DNA of 64,000 bases from Marinomonas flavescens (GCF_004352835.1 NZ_SJSB01000001.1:1-64000); one strand, 5' to 3'; shown: positions 1 through 9,116, numbered from the stretch's first letter. The notes: a model not told the origin generated them from the letters alone. Numbers and translations: made by a program.

Positions 1-71
1 CAACTGCTGATAATTCATGTTGGTACTGCTTTGTTCTGTGGTAAGAAGAATCATACCAACTTCAGCAGTTG
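1..71. repeat. Imperfect long inverted repeat at the window edge
   Basis: Bases 1-10 (CAACTGCTGA) are the exact reverse complement of 62-71, and bases 19-25 (GTTGGTA) of 54-60, so the 71-base stretch could fold into one long interrupted hairpin. It lies downstream of the minus-strand ycaQ-like gene and has no following T-run. It may be a weak terminator, the end of a repeat family or part of an element cut by the window edge. Confidence 0.4.
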
Positions 72-106
72 GCTTCTTCTACACCTGATTAGCAGTGTCG
101 CACTTA

Positions 107-1138
107 TTATCTGAATTTAGGATTAATAATGAACACACCTAGTTTTCTATCCGCTTTAGCGTCCATTCGTGCAACAAGCTGACCTTGCCAAATGATAGGA
201 AGAGCATAGTAACCATATTGCCTTTTGATAGCGGGAAGGTAGCATTCAATACGATAGTCAAAGTCGAATAATTGTTTGATACGTTTGCGTTGAATGACTA
301 AATTGTCGAAGGGAGAAAGTAATTTAACTTGCTGCCTAGAAAGCGGTTGATTGAGCTGTGCCAATAATGCATTTGTAGTGAAGTATAATTGCTTGTTAAC
401 TGAGATGGTTTGAAGCGTATTTTCATCCTGCATGGCTTGTATTTGTTCTTTAATATGATCCTTAAGTTCGTTACGAAGGTAGGTTAATTCCTGAAGTTGG
501 ACGAGGCCATGACTGCGCAGACCTTGGAGTATGAGATGACGGGCCACTTCTGCATCACTAGGCATTGTATGATCTATACTCGAAGGAAGTACGCGCTCTG
601 TTAGGTCATAGACTTTTTGAAAACCAACACGATAAGGGCACATTAATTCCCCTGCCATAAATAATTGTTCTAAGGCTTTTTTTGCTGGTTTCCATTGCCA
701 CCATCCTCCCACATGCTCTTTAGGTCTTTGAAAGTCTTTCGCTTGTAATGGGCCTTCTATACGAATTCTAGATAAGACTTCTTTTTCTACCTTTAGGTCG
801 CGTTCGAACCAATGTTGTTGTTCGGCTACTTTCGCTTTTTTAGGTAACGAATAACGAAAATCTTCTAAAGGTAAATACGCTGCTGCATGGGACCAATATT
901 CAAATATTTTCTTCTCTTTTAATAGCGTATCAATGAACTCTGGCTGATAATTTTTCACTCGACTCCAAAGCGTATGATGATGCGCTCTAGTGACGACAGA
1001 GATACTGTCTATTTGAATGTAACCGAGCTGTTGAATCGCGGACTGGGTGCCGGATATCCCTGAATAATCAGACCTCGGTAATCTCTGTGAAAGTAAGGCG
1101 AGTTTACGAGCTTGTTGTATTGAAAGGGTGTTTGCCAT
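107..1138 (-). CDS. ycaQ: YcaQ/AlkZ-family winged-helix DNA glycosylase
   Basis: This 343-residue protein matches the winged-helix YcaQ family (formerly DUF1006), whose characterised members unhook interstrand crosslinks and excise bulky alkylated bases from DNA. Near the N terminus, around residues 42-44, lies the motif QID. It has the Q-x-D form of the YcaQ catalytic signature, whereas Streptomyces AlkZ has Q-x-Q. It is followed by the conserved run SISVVTRAHHHTLWSR and then the WSHAAAYLP segment typical of the family. It is a cytoplasmic single-domain protein of ordinary family length. It is transcribed divergently from fadM. The family call is firm; substrate preference (ICL versus monoadduct) is inferred from the motif. 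Confidence 0.85.
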   Translation of the reverse strand: MANTLSIQQARKLALLSQRLPRSDYSGISGTQSAIQQLGYIQIDSISVVTRAHHHTLWSRVKNYQPEFIDTLLKEKKIFEYWSHAAAYLPLEDFRYSLPKKAKVAEQQHWFERDLKVEKEVLSRIRIEGPLQAKDFQRPKEHVGGWWQWKPAKKALEQLFMAGELMCPYRVGFQKVYDLTERVLPSSIDHTMPSDAEVARHLILQGLRSHGLVQLQELTYLRNELKDHIKEQIQAMQDENTLQTISVNKQLYFTTNALLAQLNQPLSRQQVKLLSPFDNLVIQRKRIKQLFDFDYRIECYLPAIKRQYGYYALPIIWQGQLVARMDAKADRKLGVFIINPKFR

Positions 1139-1273
1139 AGTTCCACTACCGTTGAGGAAGTGAGCGAGTGTGCCTTAGAAGGCAATGCTAGTAAAGTCGA
1201 GCGATTTTGTTATTTTTTTCTACTCATTGTCTAAGTAGGATTTTCTAATTGATTGTTTAACTGGGAGAAAATA

Positions 1274-1690
1274 ATGATAAATAAGGTCCAAATAAAAGTT
1301 CGAGGATACCATCTAGATATTTTTCAGCATGTGAATAACGCACGCTATCTTGAGTTTCTTGAAGAAGGACGTTGGGCGTTCTTTGACGATTTTGGTGTTG
1401 GCTCCGACATGATGGAGCAAGGTATTGCTTGGGTTGTGGTAAATATCAATATTAATTTTAAGAAAGAAGCGAGTTTTGGGGATGTGCTAGAAGTGCAGAC
1501 AGCCTTCTCGGCGCTAGGTAATCGTAGTATTAGCATGCAACAAAATATTATTAATGATAAAACGCAGGAGCTTGTCGCAGAGGCTCAGGTCACCTACGTA
1601 TGCTTTTCTCAAAAGCTGAAAGCTGCAATACCCTTGCCAGAGGAATACCGTATTAAGGTAGAGCAAGCGATAGCGTTATCAAGTCAATAA
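1274..1690 (+). CDS. fadM: FadM-type long-chain acyl-CoA thioesterase
   Basis: A 138-residue hotdog-fold thioesterase that closely resembles E. coli FadM (YbaW): KVRGYHLDIFQHVNNARYLEF near the N terminus and VVVNININ in the middle are diagnostic. FadM hydrolyses long-chain acyl-CoAs, including 3,5-tetradecadienoyl-CoA, a dead-end product of oleate beta-oxidation. The conserved Asp15 in the HLD motif is the likely catalytic residue. I start it at 1274, where GGGAG sits 6 bases upstream; the in-frame start at 1253 has no ribosome binding site and would add seven residues absent from FadM. It is monocistronic, with a strong terminator directly downstream. Confidence 0.88.
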   Translation: MINKVQIKVRGYHLDIFQHVNNARYLEFLEEGRWAFFDDFGVGSDMMEQGIAWVVVNININFKKEASFGDVLEVQTAFSALGNRSISMQQNIINDKTQELVAEAQVTYVCFSQKLKAAIPLPEEYRIKVEQAIALSSQ

Positions 1691-1704
1691 GTACGCATTC
1701 AAAA

Positions 1705-1735
1705 ACGCCTTTTTTCATAAAAAGGCGAATTTCTT
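1705..1735 (+). terminator. Intrinsic terminator after fadM
   Basis: CGCCTTTTTT and AAAAAGGCG form a tight stem with a CATA loop, 15 bases after the fadM stop codon. The 3' side is only moderately T-rich, so strength is uncertain. Confidence 0.7.
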
Positions 1736-2067
1736 AAGTTTTTTGCCTTCCCATAAGTACCTGTTCCATAAGTTAATTGATAACTATGGCCATAAATTAC
1801 CAAAATATCGTGACATAGGGTTTTATGTAGATCATGGAATCCGTTTTTTGCTATGAATGAACGCGAGTATCAACGTTGACAGCATTCACATCTTGTAACA
1901 TATTTATAACACCAGTGGCTTCTACTAGAGAGTGTTTAAAAGATTATTAATACTAGAGAGTGATACAGTGTTATCGTTTACACAGAGAATAGATCAACTG
2001 TGAAATTTTCGAATGATCAATTTACATTAACCGTTTTGGTGCATAGAAGGTAAAAGGACAAGGAAAT
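1736..2067 (+). promoter_or_regulatory. Upstream region of the chemoreceptor gene with a 12-bp direct repeat
   Basis: No gene is visible in these 332 bases. TACTAGAGAGTG occurs exactly twice, at 1923-1934 and 1951-1962, 28 bp start to start. This is the only notable structure and could be a regulator site. AAGGACAAGGAA just before 2068 supplies the ribosome binding site of the next gene. Confidence 0.45.
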
Positions 2068-3387
2068 ATGTTTGGATGGAAGAAAAACAAACAGGATTAT
2101 GATCTTTTAAAGCAAGAGATCTTATCTATGCGTCAGGTTCGAGATAGCTTAGACCGAGAAATGTTAAGTCTGACGCTGTCCTCTACGGGTGAAATCGTCA
2201 AGGTTAATGCTTTATTTCTGGAAGAGTTAACACTTGATAAAGACGATGTCTTAGGCAAAAGAATGATCGACCTTGTTCCTAACGAGTTAAGGGATACCGT
2301 CCATTTTAAGCTATTGAAAGACGCTATCGCATCAGGGAAACACTGGTCAGGTGCCTATCAAGTAGCAATGAACAGCCATAGTAATGCTTGGCTTAGAGTG
2401 ATCTTACAGCCGGTAAAAACGGTTGATGGTGCTATTGAGTATATTTCCGTTCACGCCAACAATCTTACTCGTACCATTGAAACATCCATTCAGCATGAAA
2501 ATTTAATAAAGGCACTCCAGCGTTCTACTGCTGTGATTGAGTTTGATTTAGATGGCCTTTTTCTTACTGCAAATGATCGTTTTCTTAAGTCAATGGGTTA
2601 TACCAAAGAGCAGCTGAAAGGGAAGCATCATCGTGTTTTTTGTACACAAGAAGAGGCAGAGTCTAAAGAATATAGTGTTTTTTGGGAAAGGCTGAAGCGT
2701 GGTGAGTTTATTACCGGTCGCTTCAAACGTCTTGATAGTCGAGGAGACGCCGTTTGGTTAGAGGTATCTTATAACCCAATATCCGATGCTCATGGTCACT
2801 TCTACAAAGTGGTGAAATTCGCTACGGTAGTCACAGATCAGGTTAATCAAGAGTTAGCCATTAGTCGTACCGCAGGGATTGCTTATGAAACATCAAGGGT
2901 CACAGATGAAACGGCTATTAAAGGACGTCGTATTATAAAAGATACCGTTTCTGTCATGCATGAACTGGCGGAGCAGATGACGTTAGTGTCACAAGGTATT
3001 TCTGACTTAGATGAGCAATCTGAAAAAGTAGGTAGCATCATAAAAAGTATCGGAGATATCGCAGATCAAACGAATTTATTGGCCTTAAATGCCGCCATTG
3101 AAGCAGCCAGAGCTGGTGAACAAGGTCGAGGGTTTGCAGTAGTTGCTGATGAAGTAAGGCTCCTAGCCTCTAGAACGACAAAAGCCACAGAAGAGATTGT
3201 TGGTGTTGTTCTACGAAATCAAGAATTAGCAAAAAATGCAGTAAGCATGGTAGAAGGTAGCCGAAAACAAGCAGAGCAAGGGTTAGAGTTAACTGGTGAA
3301 GTTGGTGATGTGATTATTGAAATTCAAAATGGCGTTAAAGAAATCGTAGATGCCGTTGGCGAATTTGCTAGCCAGTTGAAACCATAG
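2068..3387 (+). CDS. Soluble methyl-accepting chemotaxis protein with two PAS domains
   Basis: This 439-residue chemoreceptor has no hydrophobic segment long enough to span the membrane, so it should be cytoplasmic. Two PAS domains occupy roughly residues 20-140 and 145-260; the second is typical ([20 protein letters not shown]), followed by a PAC-like WLEVSYNPI stretch. The C-terminal signalling domain carries the hallmark kinase-contact tip at about residues 330-366 ([19 protein letters not shown], then [12 protein letters not shown]). This organisation resembles BdlA- and Aer2-type receptors that sense redox, oxygen or an internal ligand and control CheA. I see no HAMP domain and no C-terminal CheR pentapeptide. 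It stands alone between a long leader and a strong terminator. The ligand cannot be told from sequence. Confidence 0.9.
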   Translation: MFGWKKNKQDYDLLKQEILSMRQVRDSLDREMLSLTLSSTGEIVKVNALFLEELTLDKDDVLGKRMIDLVPNELRDTVHFKLLKDAIASGKHWSGAYQVAMNSHSNAWLRVILQPVKTVDGAIEYISVHANNLTRTIETSIQHENLIKALQRSTAVIEFDLDGLFLTANDRFLKSMGYTKEQLKGKHHRVFCTQEEAESKEYSVFWERLKRGEFITGRFKRLDSRGDAVWLEVSYNPISDAHGHFYKVVKFATVVTDQVNQELAISRTAGIAYETSRVTDETAIKGRRIIKDTVSVMHELAEQMTLVSQGISDLDEQSEKVGSIIKSIGDIADQTNLLALNAAIEAARAGEQGRGFAVVADEVRLLASRTTKATEEIVGVVLRNQELAKNAVSMVEGSRKQAEQGLELTGEVGDVIIEIQNGVKEIVDAVGEFASQLKP

Positions 3388-3411
3388 TGTGAAAATATTC
3401 CGAGTTAATTG

Positions 3412-3454
3412 AAAATGCCTCTCGCTTAACCTGATTAAACGAGAGGCATTTTTT
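3412..3454 (+). terminator. Strong intrinsic terminator between the MCP gene and thiE
   Basis: AAAATGCCTCTCG pairs with CGAGAGGCATTTTTT across a loop of about 15 bases, giving a GC-rich stem and a T6 tail on the plus strand. The A-rich 5' flank may let it work for the thiamine operon on the minus strand too. Confidence 0.88.
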
Positions 3455-4064
3455 ATAGTAACGCTTTTATCTCTTCGCTAGCCAATCTTGGGTCTTCGGC
3501 CTGACAAATGGCCGATACCAGCGCAATACCATGAACACCTGTTGCTGCGACGTCTTCGATATTAGTGGGATTAATTCCACCGATAGCAACAATCGGCAAT
3601 GAGGTGGTTTGCAATGCGTCCCTTAAGCCACTAATCCCCCAATGATTGAGCGTGTCGGTTTTTGTCGGTGTGGCAAAAATGGCGCTGAGTCCAATGTAAT
3701 CTATCGGCAAGTCAACAACGTCTGCTAGTTGCTGGTGGCTTTCAATGGACAAGCCCAAGAGCTTGTTTGGACCGATCAGCCGCCGCGCTAAGCTTGCCGG
3801 CATATCAGATTGTCCTAAATGAACGCCATCGGCGTCGACCGCTAAAGCCACATCTACTCTGTCGTTAATGATCAAGGGCACACCAGAGCCTTGGAGGACG
3901 GTTTTGATGGCGTTTGCTCGTTCGATAAAAGCGCGCACATCATGGTGCTTTTCGCGAATCTGTACCATGGTTACACCGCCTTTAACCGCCTCAGCGACAA
4001 CGTATTTGAGCCGTTCTAGGGTTAGGTTTTCATCCGTGACCAAATAAAGCTGATATGGGTTCAT
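3453..4064 (-). CDS. thiE: Thiamine-phosphate synthase
   Basis: ThiE joins HMP pyrophosphate with thiazole phosphate to make thiamine monophosphate. The 203-residue TIM barrel shows the family motifs: QIREK for the pyrimidine pyrophosphate site, NDRVDVALAVDADGVHLGQ (residues about 67-85), the ATPTK loop and the phosphate-binding AIGGINPTNI strand. Length is normal. It is the last gene of the riboswitch-controlled operon, 6 bases after thiM. Gene and pathway are certain from motif and context. Confidence 0.95.
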   Translation of the reverse strand: MNPYQLYLVTDENLTLERLKYVVAEAVKGGVTMVQIREKHHDVRAFIERANAIKTVLQGSGVPLIINDRVDVALAVDADGVHLGQSDMPASLARRLIGPNKLLGLSIESHQQLADVVDLPIDYIGLSAIFATPTKTDTLNHWGISGLRDALQTTSLPIVAIGGINPTNIEDVAATGVHGIALVSAICQAEDPRLASEEIKALL

Positions 4065-4070
4065 CTGATA

Positions 4071-4910
4071 CTAACCTATGATTCTATCGGAGGTGTCTAT
4101 CGCTGTGAGCGTTAAGCGTTCTGCCAGTGTTGCTTCATCGAGATTGTAGAGCGCGTCTAAAATCGCCAATTGTAAACTGCCTGGGCCGTTTGCGTGTTCG
4201 GCTGCGATTTCACCTGCGACCCCAAACACTGCGGCAGCCGCCAAACCACTGGTTTCGCCAATGGCGGCAAATGCCCCTGTTAGCGCAGAGAGAGAGCAGC
4301 CCATCCCAGTTACCAATGGCATCATGGCATGACCGTTGTCTAACGCGAGGATGTTTTTTTCTTGCTGAATAAACGTTTTATTGATGATGTAGTCGGTTTT
4401 TCCAGAGACCACGACGCTTGCATCATAGGCTTTCATCAAGGTCATGGCCGCTTTTATTGCCGCGCTGCTACTGTCCATTGCATCGACGCCTTTACCTTGT
4501 GAGGATTCGCCCGCGAGCGCAATGATTTCCGAGGCATTGCCGCGGATAATCAAACGCTCGGCCAGTTCTGCAAAGCGGCGAGAGGTCGCGGTGCGAAGCA
4601 GACTTGCGCCACAGCCAACAGGATCAAGCACAATGATTTTTTGATGCAGGTTAGCTTGCTCGATAGCAAACGTCATACGCTCGATCCATTCGCTGTCTAA
4701 GGTGCCAATGTTGATGACTAGAGCACCAGCAAAACTCATCATCTCTGCCATTTCTTGACGAGAATGCGCCATAATCGGTGACGCCCCAACAGCCAGTAGC
4801 GCATTGGCGGTATTGTTCATCACCACGTAATTGGTGATATTAACCACGAGCGGTTTTTGTTCTCTCAAGGTGCGCAGCGCATTGAGAATTATGTGAGTAT
4901 GCATTGCCAT
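4071..4910 (-). CDS. thiM: Hydroxyethylthiazole kinase
   Basis: ThiM phosphorylates 4-methyl-5-(2-hydroxyethyl)thiazole, the salvage route to the thiazole substrate of ThiE. The 279-residue ribokinase-like protein contains [22 protein letters not shown] near the N terminus (conserved substrate-binding strand), LDPVGCGAS, and the ATP-site motif [14 protein letters not shown] near residue 205. It sits between tenA (4-base gap) and thiE (6-base gap), so translation is probably coupled. With thiD, tenA and thiE present but no de novo thiC, thiG or thiH in this operon, the locus is built for salvage. Confidence 0.95.
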   Translation of the reverse strand: MAMHTHIILNALRTLREQKPLVVNITNYVVMNNTANALLAVGASPIMAHSRQEMAEMMSFAGALVINIGTLDSEWIERMTFAIEQANLHQKIIVLDPVGCGASLLRTATSRRFAELAERLIIRGNASEIIALAGESSQGKGVDAMDSSSAAIKAAMTLMKAYDASVVVSGKTDYIINKTFIQQEKNILALDNGHAMMPLVTGMGCSLSALTGAFAAIGETSGLAAAAVFGVAGEIAAEHANGPGSLQLAILDALYNLDEATLAERLTLTAIDTSDRIIG

Positions 4911-4914
4911 TCTC

Positions 4915-5580
4915 CTAATTGGTTGCGTTTAAGCCTTGCTGCCAAAAAGCCACTTCCATTCTCGTGGCGGTAGAAAACACCTCGACAAGTTGTTGGCCTC
5001 GTTCACTGTCGATGTCAATGTTGGCCAGCAATGTATTGAAGTACTGAGCGCCTTGCTTGGCGTGGTCTTGGTAATCGTCCCCCGCATACAATTCGATCCA
5101 GCTTCTGTATGGGTTGTTTTCCCATAGAGTCTTGCTATCGAGACTGATTTGTTGGCCGATCACCGCGTATCCTATGGCACATGGCGCTAGGGCGGCATAC
5201 AGGTCTACTAGGTTGCCACTCATGCCCGCATCAAGCACATATCGAGTATAGGCGAGTGTGCCAAAGTCTTCTCTCTCTTGTTCCATTTGCGTTTCGCTTA
5301 AGCCCCAGTCTTGGCAAAAGCTAACATGGTGACTAATTTCACTGCTCAGCAGGGCATTCAATGTCGGTAACGCTTGGCGCATGTCCGCTAGAGAATTGGC
5401 TTTGTACACCGCCAAAGCATAGGCTCTGGCGTATTGTTTTAAAAACAAAAAATCCTGTTTTAAATAATGTAAAAAGCGGTCTTCAGGTAAGGTTCCTGCT
5501 GCTAATTGAGTGACAAAATCATGTTGTGTGTAAGCTTGCCACTCGGTTTGGCAAGCGTCGATTAAATCTTGATACTGCAT
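4915..5580 (-). CDS. tenA: TenA-family aminopyrimidine aminohydrolase (thiaminase II)
   Basis: TenA hydrolyses 4-amino-5-aminomethyl-2-methylpyrimidine, a breakdown product of thiamine, to HMP for reuse. The 221-residue all-helical protein keeps the two residues expected for catalysis: Cys134 in [11 protein letters not shown] and Glu209 in TRMEVAFW, equivalent to Cys135 and Glu205 of the Bacillus enzyme. It belongs to the TenA_C (cysteine) subgroup. It sits directly upstream of thiM and downstream of the periplasmic binding protein, which fits uptake of a pyrimidine fragment followed by its deamination. No YlmB-like deformylase is encoded in the operon. Confidence 0.94.
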   Translation of the reverse strand: MQYQDLIDACQTEWQAYTQHDFVTQLAAGTLPEDRFLHYLKQDFLFLKQYARAYALAVYKANSLADMRQALPTLNALLSSEISHHVSFCQDWGLSETQMEQEREDFGTLAYTRYVLDAGMSGNLVDLYAALAPCAIGYAVIGQQISLDSKTLWENNPYRSWIELYAGDDYQDHAKQGAQYFNTLLANIDIDSERGQQLVEVFSTATRMEVAFWQQGLNATN

Positions 5581-5591
5581 AAATCACCTGA

Positions 5592-6539
5592 TTAAAAAGT
5601 AGGAAGGTAGTCTTTGGCTGCTGGCAAAGTGGTAATGATTTTATGGTCAAATAAGAAGCGGGCGTAATCATCGTAACGCGCTAAATCGATCGCGGCAGGG
5701 CGAAGTGCAAAGCGAGATAGCGTATCTTGCCAAGCCATTTTATTGAGCGTGTTATCTAGCGTATCTGGCGCATAAGTGACAAATTCTTGCCACGCTTTAT
5801 TAGGGTGGTTGACTATGTAAGTGGTGGCTTCTTCAATGGCGGTATTAAACGCGTGAATCGCCTTAGTATTGTTTTTTTTTGCATTTACGACAAAGATGAG
5901 TTCATCGTAATTTGGCACACCGTTTTCTTCTGGGTAAAACATAACAGGATGATAGCCTTCGGTGATCAGTTGGTTCTTTTCAAAATTGCGCAGCCCACCC
6001 CAAATGGCATCGACTTTTCCAGAGGCCAGTGATGAAGACAGCGCCCAACCGACATTGACGATTTTCACATCATTCATGCTCAAACCTACGCTGTTGAGCA
6101 TGGTGCCCACGGTAGCTTCTTCGTTGCCGGCGATCGAAATACCAATGGTTTTACCTTTTAACTGAGCAAGAGTGCTGATGCCGCTCTTTTTTAGGGTGAT
6201 CATTGAATTAAGCGGTGTCGCGACCAAGGTGCCAGAGCGCACCAAGGGCAAGCCTTGAGCAATGTCCATAATCAAGCTTGGCTGGTAGGAAACGGCCATA
6301 TCGACTTTTCCGGCCGCGACCAGTTTAGAAGGTGTGCTTGGGTCGGCAGGTTCTTGAATCGTTACCTCCAGCCCTTGTTCTTTAAAGTAGCCATGCTGTT
6401 TTGCGATCACGATGGGGCCATGGTTTGGATTAACAAACCAGTCCAACATTAGGGTGATTTTCTGCGTCTCGGCGAGGGCGTGTGTTGCCAAGAGCGCAGA
6501 CGCCAAGGTCAGTAGAGTGCTTGCGATGATTTTTTTCAC
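5592..6539 (-). CDS. thiY: ThiY-like periplasmic binding protein for pyrimidine thiamine precursors
   Basis: This 315-residue NMT1/THI5-type solute-binding protein has a clear Sec signal peptide, with probable cleavage after ATHALA near residue 23, so it works in the periplasm. The mature start KITLMLDWFVNPNHGPIVIA is characteristic of the ThiY/THI5 family, which binds formylaminopyrimidine or HMP. It supplies the ABC transporter encoded upstream (thiX permease, thiZ ATPase). The neighbouring tenA suggests degraded thiamine pyrimidines as cargo. The exact ligand is inferred, not shown. Confidence 0.88.
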   Translation of the reverse strand: MKKIIASTLLTLASALLATHALAETQKITLMLDWFVNPNHGPIVIAKQHGYFKEQGLEVTIQEPADPSTPSKLVAAGKVDMAVSYQPSLIMDIAQGLPLVRSGTLVATPLNSMITLKKSGISTLAQLKGKTIGISIAGNEEATVGTMLNSVGLSMNDVKIVNVGWALSSSLASGKVDAIWGGLRNFEKNQLITEGYHPVMFYPEENGVPNYDELIFVVNAKKNNTKAIHAFNTAIEEATTYIVNHPNKAWQEFVTYAPDTLDNTLNKMAWQDTLSRFALRPAAIDLARYDDYARFLFDHKIITTLPAAKDYLPTF

Positions 6540-6611
6540 GTGCTTTCCTTTTGTTATTAGTGAGAGATTAGAGTGCTTTATTTCTATCGGGAATTGGCTT
6601 TAGGGATAACA

Positions 6612-7481
6612 TTAATGCTCCCAAGGGATGAGCTTCTTGAGGGCAAAGTCGGTGATGAAATACAAAACCACCGAGAGTAGAGACAAAATAAATAAGGCGG
6701 CAAACATATCGTCTATCATCATTCGGGCATTGGCTTGCAACATGAGATAGCCTAAACCAGCACTGGATCCGACCCATTCACCTGCGACCGCACCGATGGG
6801 AGCGATCACCACGGCGACACGAATGCCGGAAGCCAAGGCCGGTAATGCCGCCGGCAATTGAATATGGATGAGTTGTTGCCAGCGACTGGCTTGCAGTGTG
6901 TGAGCGAGATCAAGAAAGCCTTTCGGCGTGTTATTCAGCCCGTCGTAGCAACAAGTCGTGACAGGGAAAAAGATGATGATGGCGGCCATCACGACTTTTG
7001 AAGCTATGCCGTAATCCAGCCAAAGCATTAACACCGGCGCAATGGCAAACACGGGGATTGCTTGGCTGGCAATCAATATTGGCAGCAACCAGCGCTTGAT
7101 TGGTTTAAATAGCAGCATTTGCAAGGCAAAAAACAACCCCATACTGAGGCCGAGCAATAAACCGAATATAATTTCTTGAGCGGTGACCCATGAGTGGCGC
7201 ATCAATACGTCGTGGCGTAGTAATAAGCGATCTAACACCGACAGTGGTGTCGGCAAGATAAACGAGGGAAGATCAAAAGCGACAATCAATCCCTGCCAAG
7301 TTATCAGAATGGCGAAGACGATAATAATGCCACGCATTAGTGCGTAAAGTGCCTTGCTGCCAGAACGATTGTCTCCGGAACTATGGTTGTTAGAACTATT
7401 GTTGTTAGAACTATTGTTGTTAGAACTATTGCTGCAATGACGTTTTGTTGTCCGGCTGGCCAGAGGCGTTAAATCAGTCAT
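6612..7481 (-). CDS. thiX: ThiX-like ABC transporter permease
   Basis: A BPD-type inner-membrane permease of about 289 residues with six predicted helices and an EAA-like loop (PKGFLDLAHTLQASRWQQLIHIQLPA in two parts), the site that contacts the ATPase. It should pair with ThiZ and ThiY. I start it at 7481 because this ATG overlaps the thiZ stop by 8 bases (ATGACTGA), typical of coupling; an upstream in-frame start would add 13 residues inside thiZ. The N-terminal cytoplasmic tail is unusual: an Asn/Ser-rich tract encoded by a tandem 15-bp repeat at 7386-7430. Confidence 0.88.
   Translation of the reverse strand: MTDLTPLASRTTKRHCSNSSNNNSSNNNSSNNHSSGDNRSGSKALYALMRGIIIVFAILITWQGLIVAFDLPSFILPTPLSVLDRLLLRHDVLMRHSWVTAQEIIFGLLLGLSMGLFFALQMLLFKPIKRWLLPILIASQAIPVFAIAPVLMLWLDYGIASKVVMAAIIIFFPVTTCCYDGLNNTPKGFLDLAHTLQASRWQQLIHIQLPAALPALASGIRVAVVIAPIGAVAGEWVGSSAGLGYLMLQANARMMIDDMFAALFILSLLSVVLYFITDFALKKLIPWEH
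7386..7430. repeat. Three perfect 15-bp tandem repeats inside thiX
   Basis: The unit GTTGTTAGAACTATT occurs three times without mismatch, and degenerate partial copies flank it. On the coding strand each unit adds five Asn/Ser residues to the ThiX N-terminal tail. Gain or loss of a unit keeps the reading frame. Confidence 0.93.
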
Positions 7482-8229
7482 TATCTTGCTCCAATGTCTG
7501 GAATATCTGTTGCTGAACAAGCGCAGACTCTGGGTCTAATTCTCGTAGTGGCGGCAGATTGGGCAAGGGCAATGATTCGGCTTGCGCAGGTGAACCGGTT
7601 AAAATGTATAAGCTTCCTGCTAGGCGAACTGCTTCTTGTGGATCGTGGGTGATTAACATGACAGTTTTGCCTTTTAACAGGGTATAAGACAGCTTCTGTA
7701 GTTTATGGCGGGTCACCGCATCCAACGCTGAAAAGGGCTCATCCATTAACACAAAAGGCTTGTCTTGCATCAGTGTTCGAGCCAGAGCAACACGCTGGCG
7801 CATGCCTCCAGACAGGGTTTGAGGAAGTGCATTTTGTGCTGCTAGCAAACCAACTTGATCCAATAGGAAACGCGCTTTTTCACGCACTTCACGGGTGATT
7901 TTTTGTTGGTTAAAACGGTAACTTAAGCAGACATTGTCTTCGACCGATAACCACGGCAGCAGCAAATCCTGTTGCGCCATATAAGCAATGCGGTGCTGAA
8001 AAGGCAGGCCATCACTGCAGGTTACGTTACCGCGCCAGTCTATTTTATCGTCTAGTAAACCTGCCAAATAACGCAGTAGCGAGGTTTTTCCGCTGCCGCT
8101 GCGCCCGAGTAAACAGGTCCATTCTCCCGCGGGAATGTCCATCGAGATGTCTTGTAAGGTGGCTTTTTCTGCTCCATGGTAATGCAAGCAAGCATGCTGA
8201 ATAGAGAGTCCAAGTGGTGTCTGGCTCAT
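7474..8229 (-). CDS. thiZ: ThiZ-like ABC transporter ATP-binding protein
   Basis: This 251-residue ATPase of the nitrate/sulfonate/taurine class energises the ThiXY importer. Walker A is GRSGSGKTS at residues 42-50, the signature LSGGMRQRVALA starts at residue 139 and Walker B is FVLMDEP at 159-165, followed by the ALD D-loop and the H-loop (LITHDPQEA). It overlaps thiD by 4 bases upstream and thiX by 8 bases downstream, so all three are probably translationally coupled. Assignment to thiamine precursor uptake rests on the operon and the TPP riboswitch. Confidence 0.92.
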   Translation of the reverse strand: MSQTPLGLSIQHACLHYHGAEKATLQDISMDIPAGEWTCLLGRSGSGKTSLLRYLAGLLDDKIDWRGNVTCSDGLPFQHRIAYMAQQDLLLPWLSVEDNVCLSYRFNQQKITREVREKARFLLDQVGLLAAQNALPQTLSGGMRQRVALARTLMQDKPFVLMDEPFSALDAVTRHKLQKLSYTLLKGKTVMLITHDPQEAVRLAGSLYILTGSPAQAESLPLPNLPPLRELDPESALVQQQIFQTLEQDND

Positions 8230-9116
8230 TGTGTTGAGCCATCTTGATGCAGGGCAAAAAAGTGATTCACTGGGCCATGGCCTTGACCAATATGGAGCTG
8301 GTCGGCGTGCTTGATTGCTTGGCTAATGTAGGATTTAGCGAGGTGAACGGCGTCGAGCAAAGAGTACCCTTGGGCCAGATAAGATGCCATCGCAGAGGAG
8401 AGAGTACAGCCGGTGCCGTGCGTGTTTTTCGTGTGAATCCGTGGTGCAGAGAGCCTTTCGACTGTGGTGGCCGTGATGAGTAGATCAAGGCTTTCTTCTT
8501 GGTCGTCTAAGTGACCGCCTTTTAGCAGTATGCAGCTTGCCCCCAACGCTCTGAGCGCGGGCACCATGGCGAGCATCTCATCTTCGTTGGTTGGTCTTGG
8601 TAACCCGGTGAGCGCAGCGGCTTCAGGAAGGTTGGGCGTGATGATGTCTACCAGAGGAAAGAGCGTCTGTTTGAGTGTGTTAATGGCGCTTTCTTGCAGT
8701 AATAAGTCGCCACTGGTGGCAATCATTACGGGATCTAACACAATGAACTTGGGTCGATATTGGCGCAGTGTATCGGCCACTGTGTTGATGATGCTGCTGT
8801 CCGCTAGCATGCCTATTTTAACGGCGGTGATCTTGATGTCGCTAAAGACCGCGTCTAATTGGCTCTTAACGTGGTCTAGTGGAATCGGAAAAATAGCCGC
8901 TACGCCGAGGGTATTTTGCGACGTAATCGCGGTAATGGCTGAGCAGGCGAAGCCGCCAGTGGCAGAAATGGCTTTGATGTCTGCTTGAATGCCGGCACCA
9001 CCGCCGCTGTCTGACCCAGCGATGGTCAACACAATAGGTGTGCCAAGGCCGTTTGGCTGAGACGTTGGGTGATTGTATTTAACAGGATTGCTGTGTGTAA
9101 CAGAGTGACTAGACAT
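8226..9116 (-). CDS. thiD: Hydroxymethylpyrimidine/phosphomethylpyrimidine kinase
   Basis: ThiD phosphorylates HMP twice to the pyrophosphate used by ThiE. The 296-residue ribokinase fold shows TIAGSDSGGGAGIQADIKAI at residues 31-50, LDPVMIATSG near 128 and the anion-hole and catalytic motif HGTGCTLSSA near 233. I place the start at 9116 because AGGAG lies 7 bases upstream. An ATG at 9149 is in frame but has no ribosome binding site and would only lengthen a non-conserved tail. It is the first gene of the operon behind the TPP riboswitch. The first 25 residues before TPIVLTIAG are longer than in most ThiD proteins. Confidence 0.93.
   Translation of the reverse strand: MSSHSVTHSNPVKYNHPTSQPNGLGTPIVLTIAGSDSGGGAGIQADIKAISATGGFACSAITAITSQNTLGVAAIFPIPLDHVKSQLDAVFSDIKITAVKIGMLADSSIINTVADTLRQYRPKFIVLDPVMIATSGDLLLQESAINTLKQTLFPLVDIITPNLPEAAALTGLPRPTNEDEMLAMVPALRALGASCILLKGGHLDDQEESLDLLITATTVERLSAPRIHTKNTHGTGCTLSSAMASYLAQGYSLLDAVHLAKSYISQAIKHADQLHIGQGHGPVNHFFALHQDGSTQ

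Noticed and set aside
8530-8988. A 152-codon open frame antisense to thiD
   Set aside because: It is a frame shadow of thiD: low-complexity Ser/Ala composition, no ribosome binding site and no recognisable domain.
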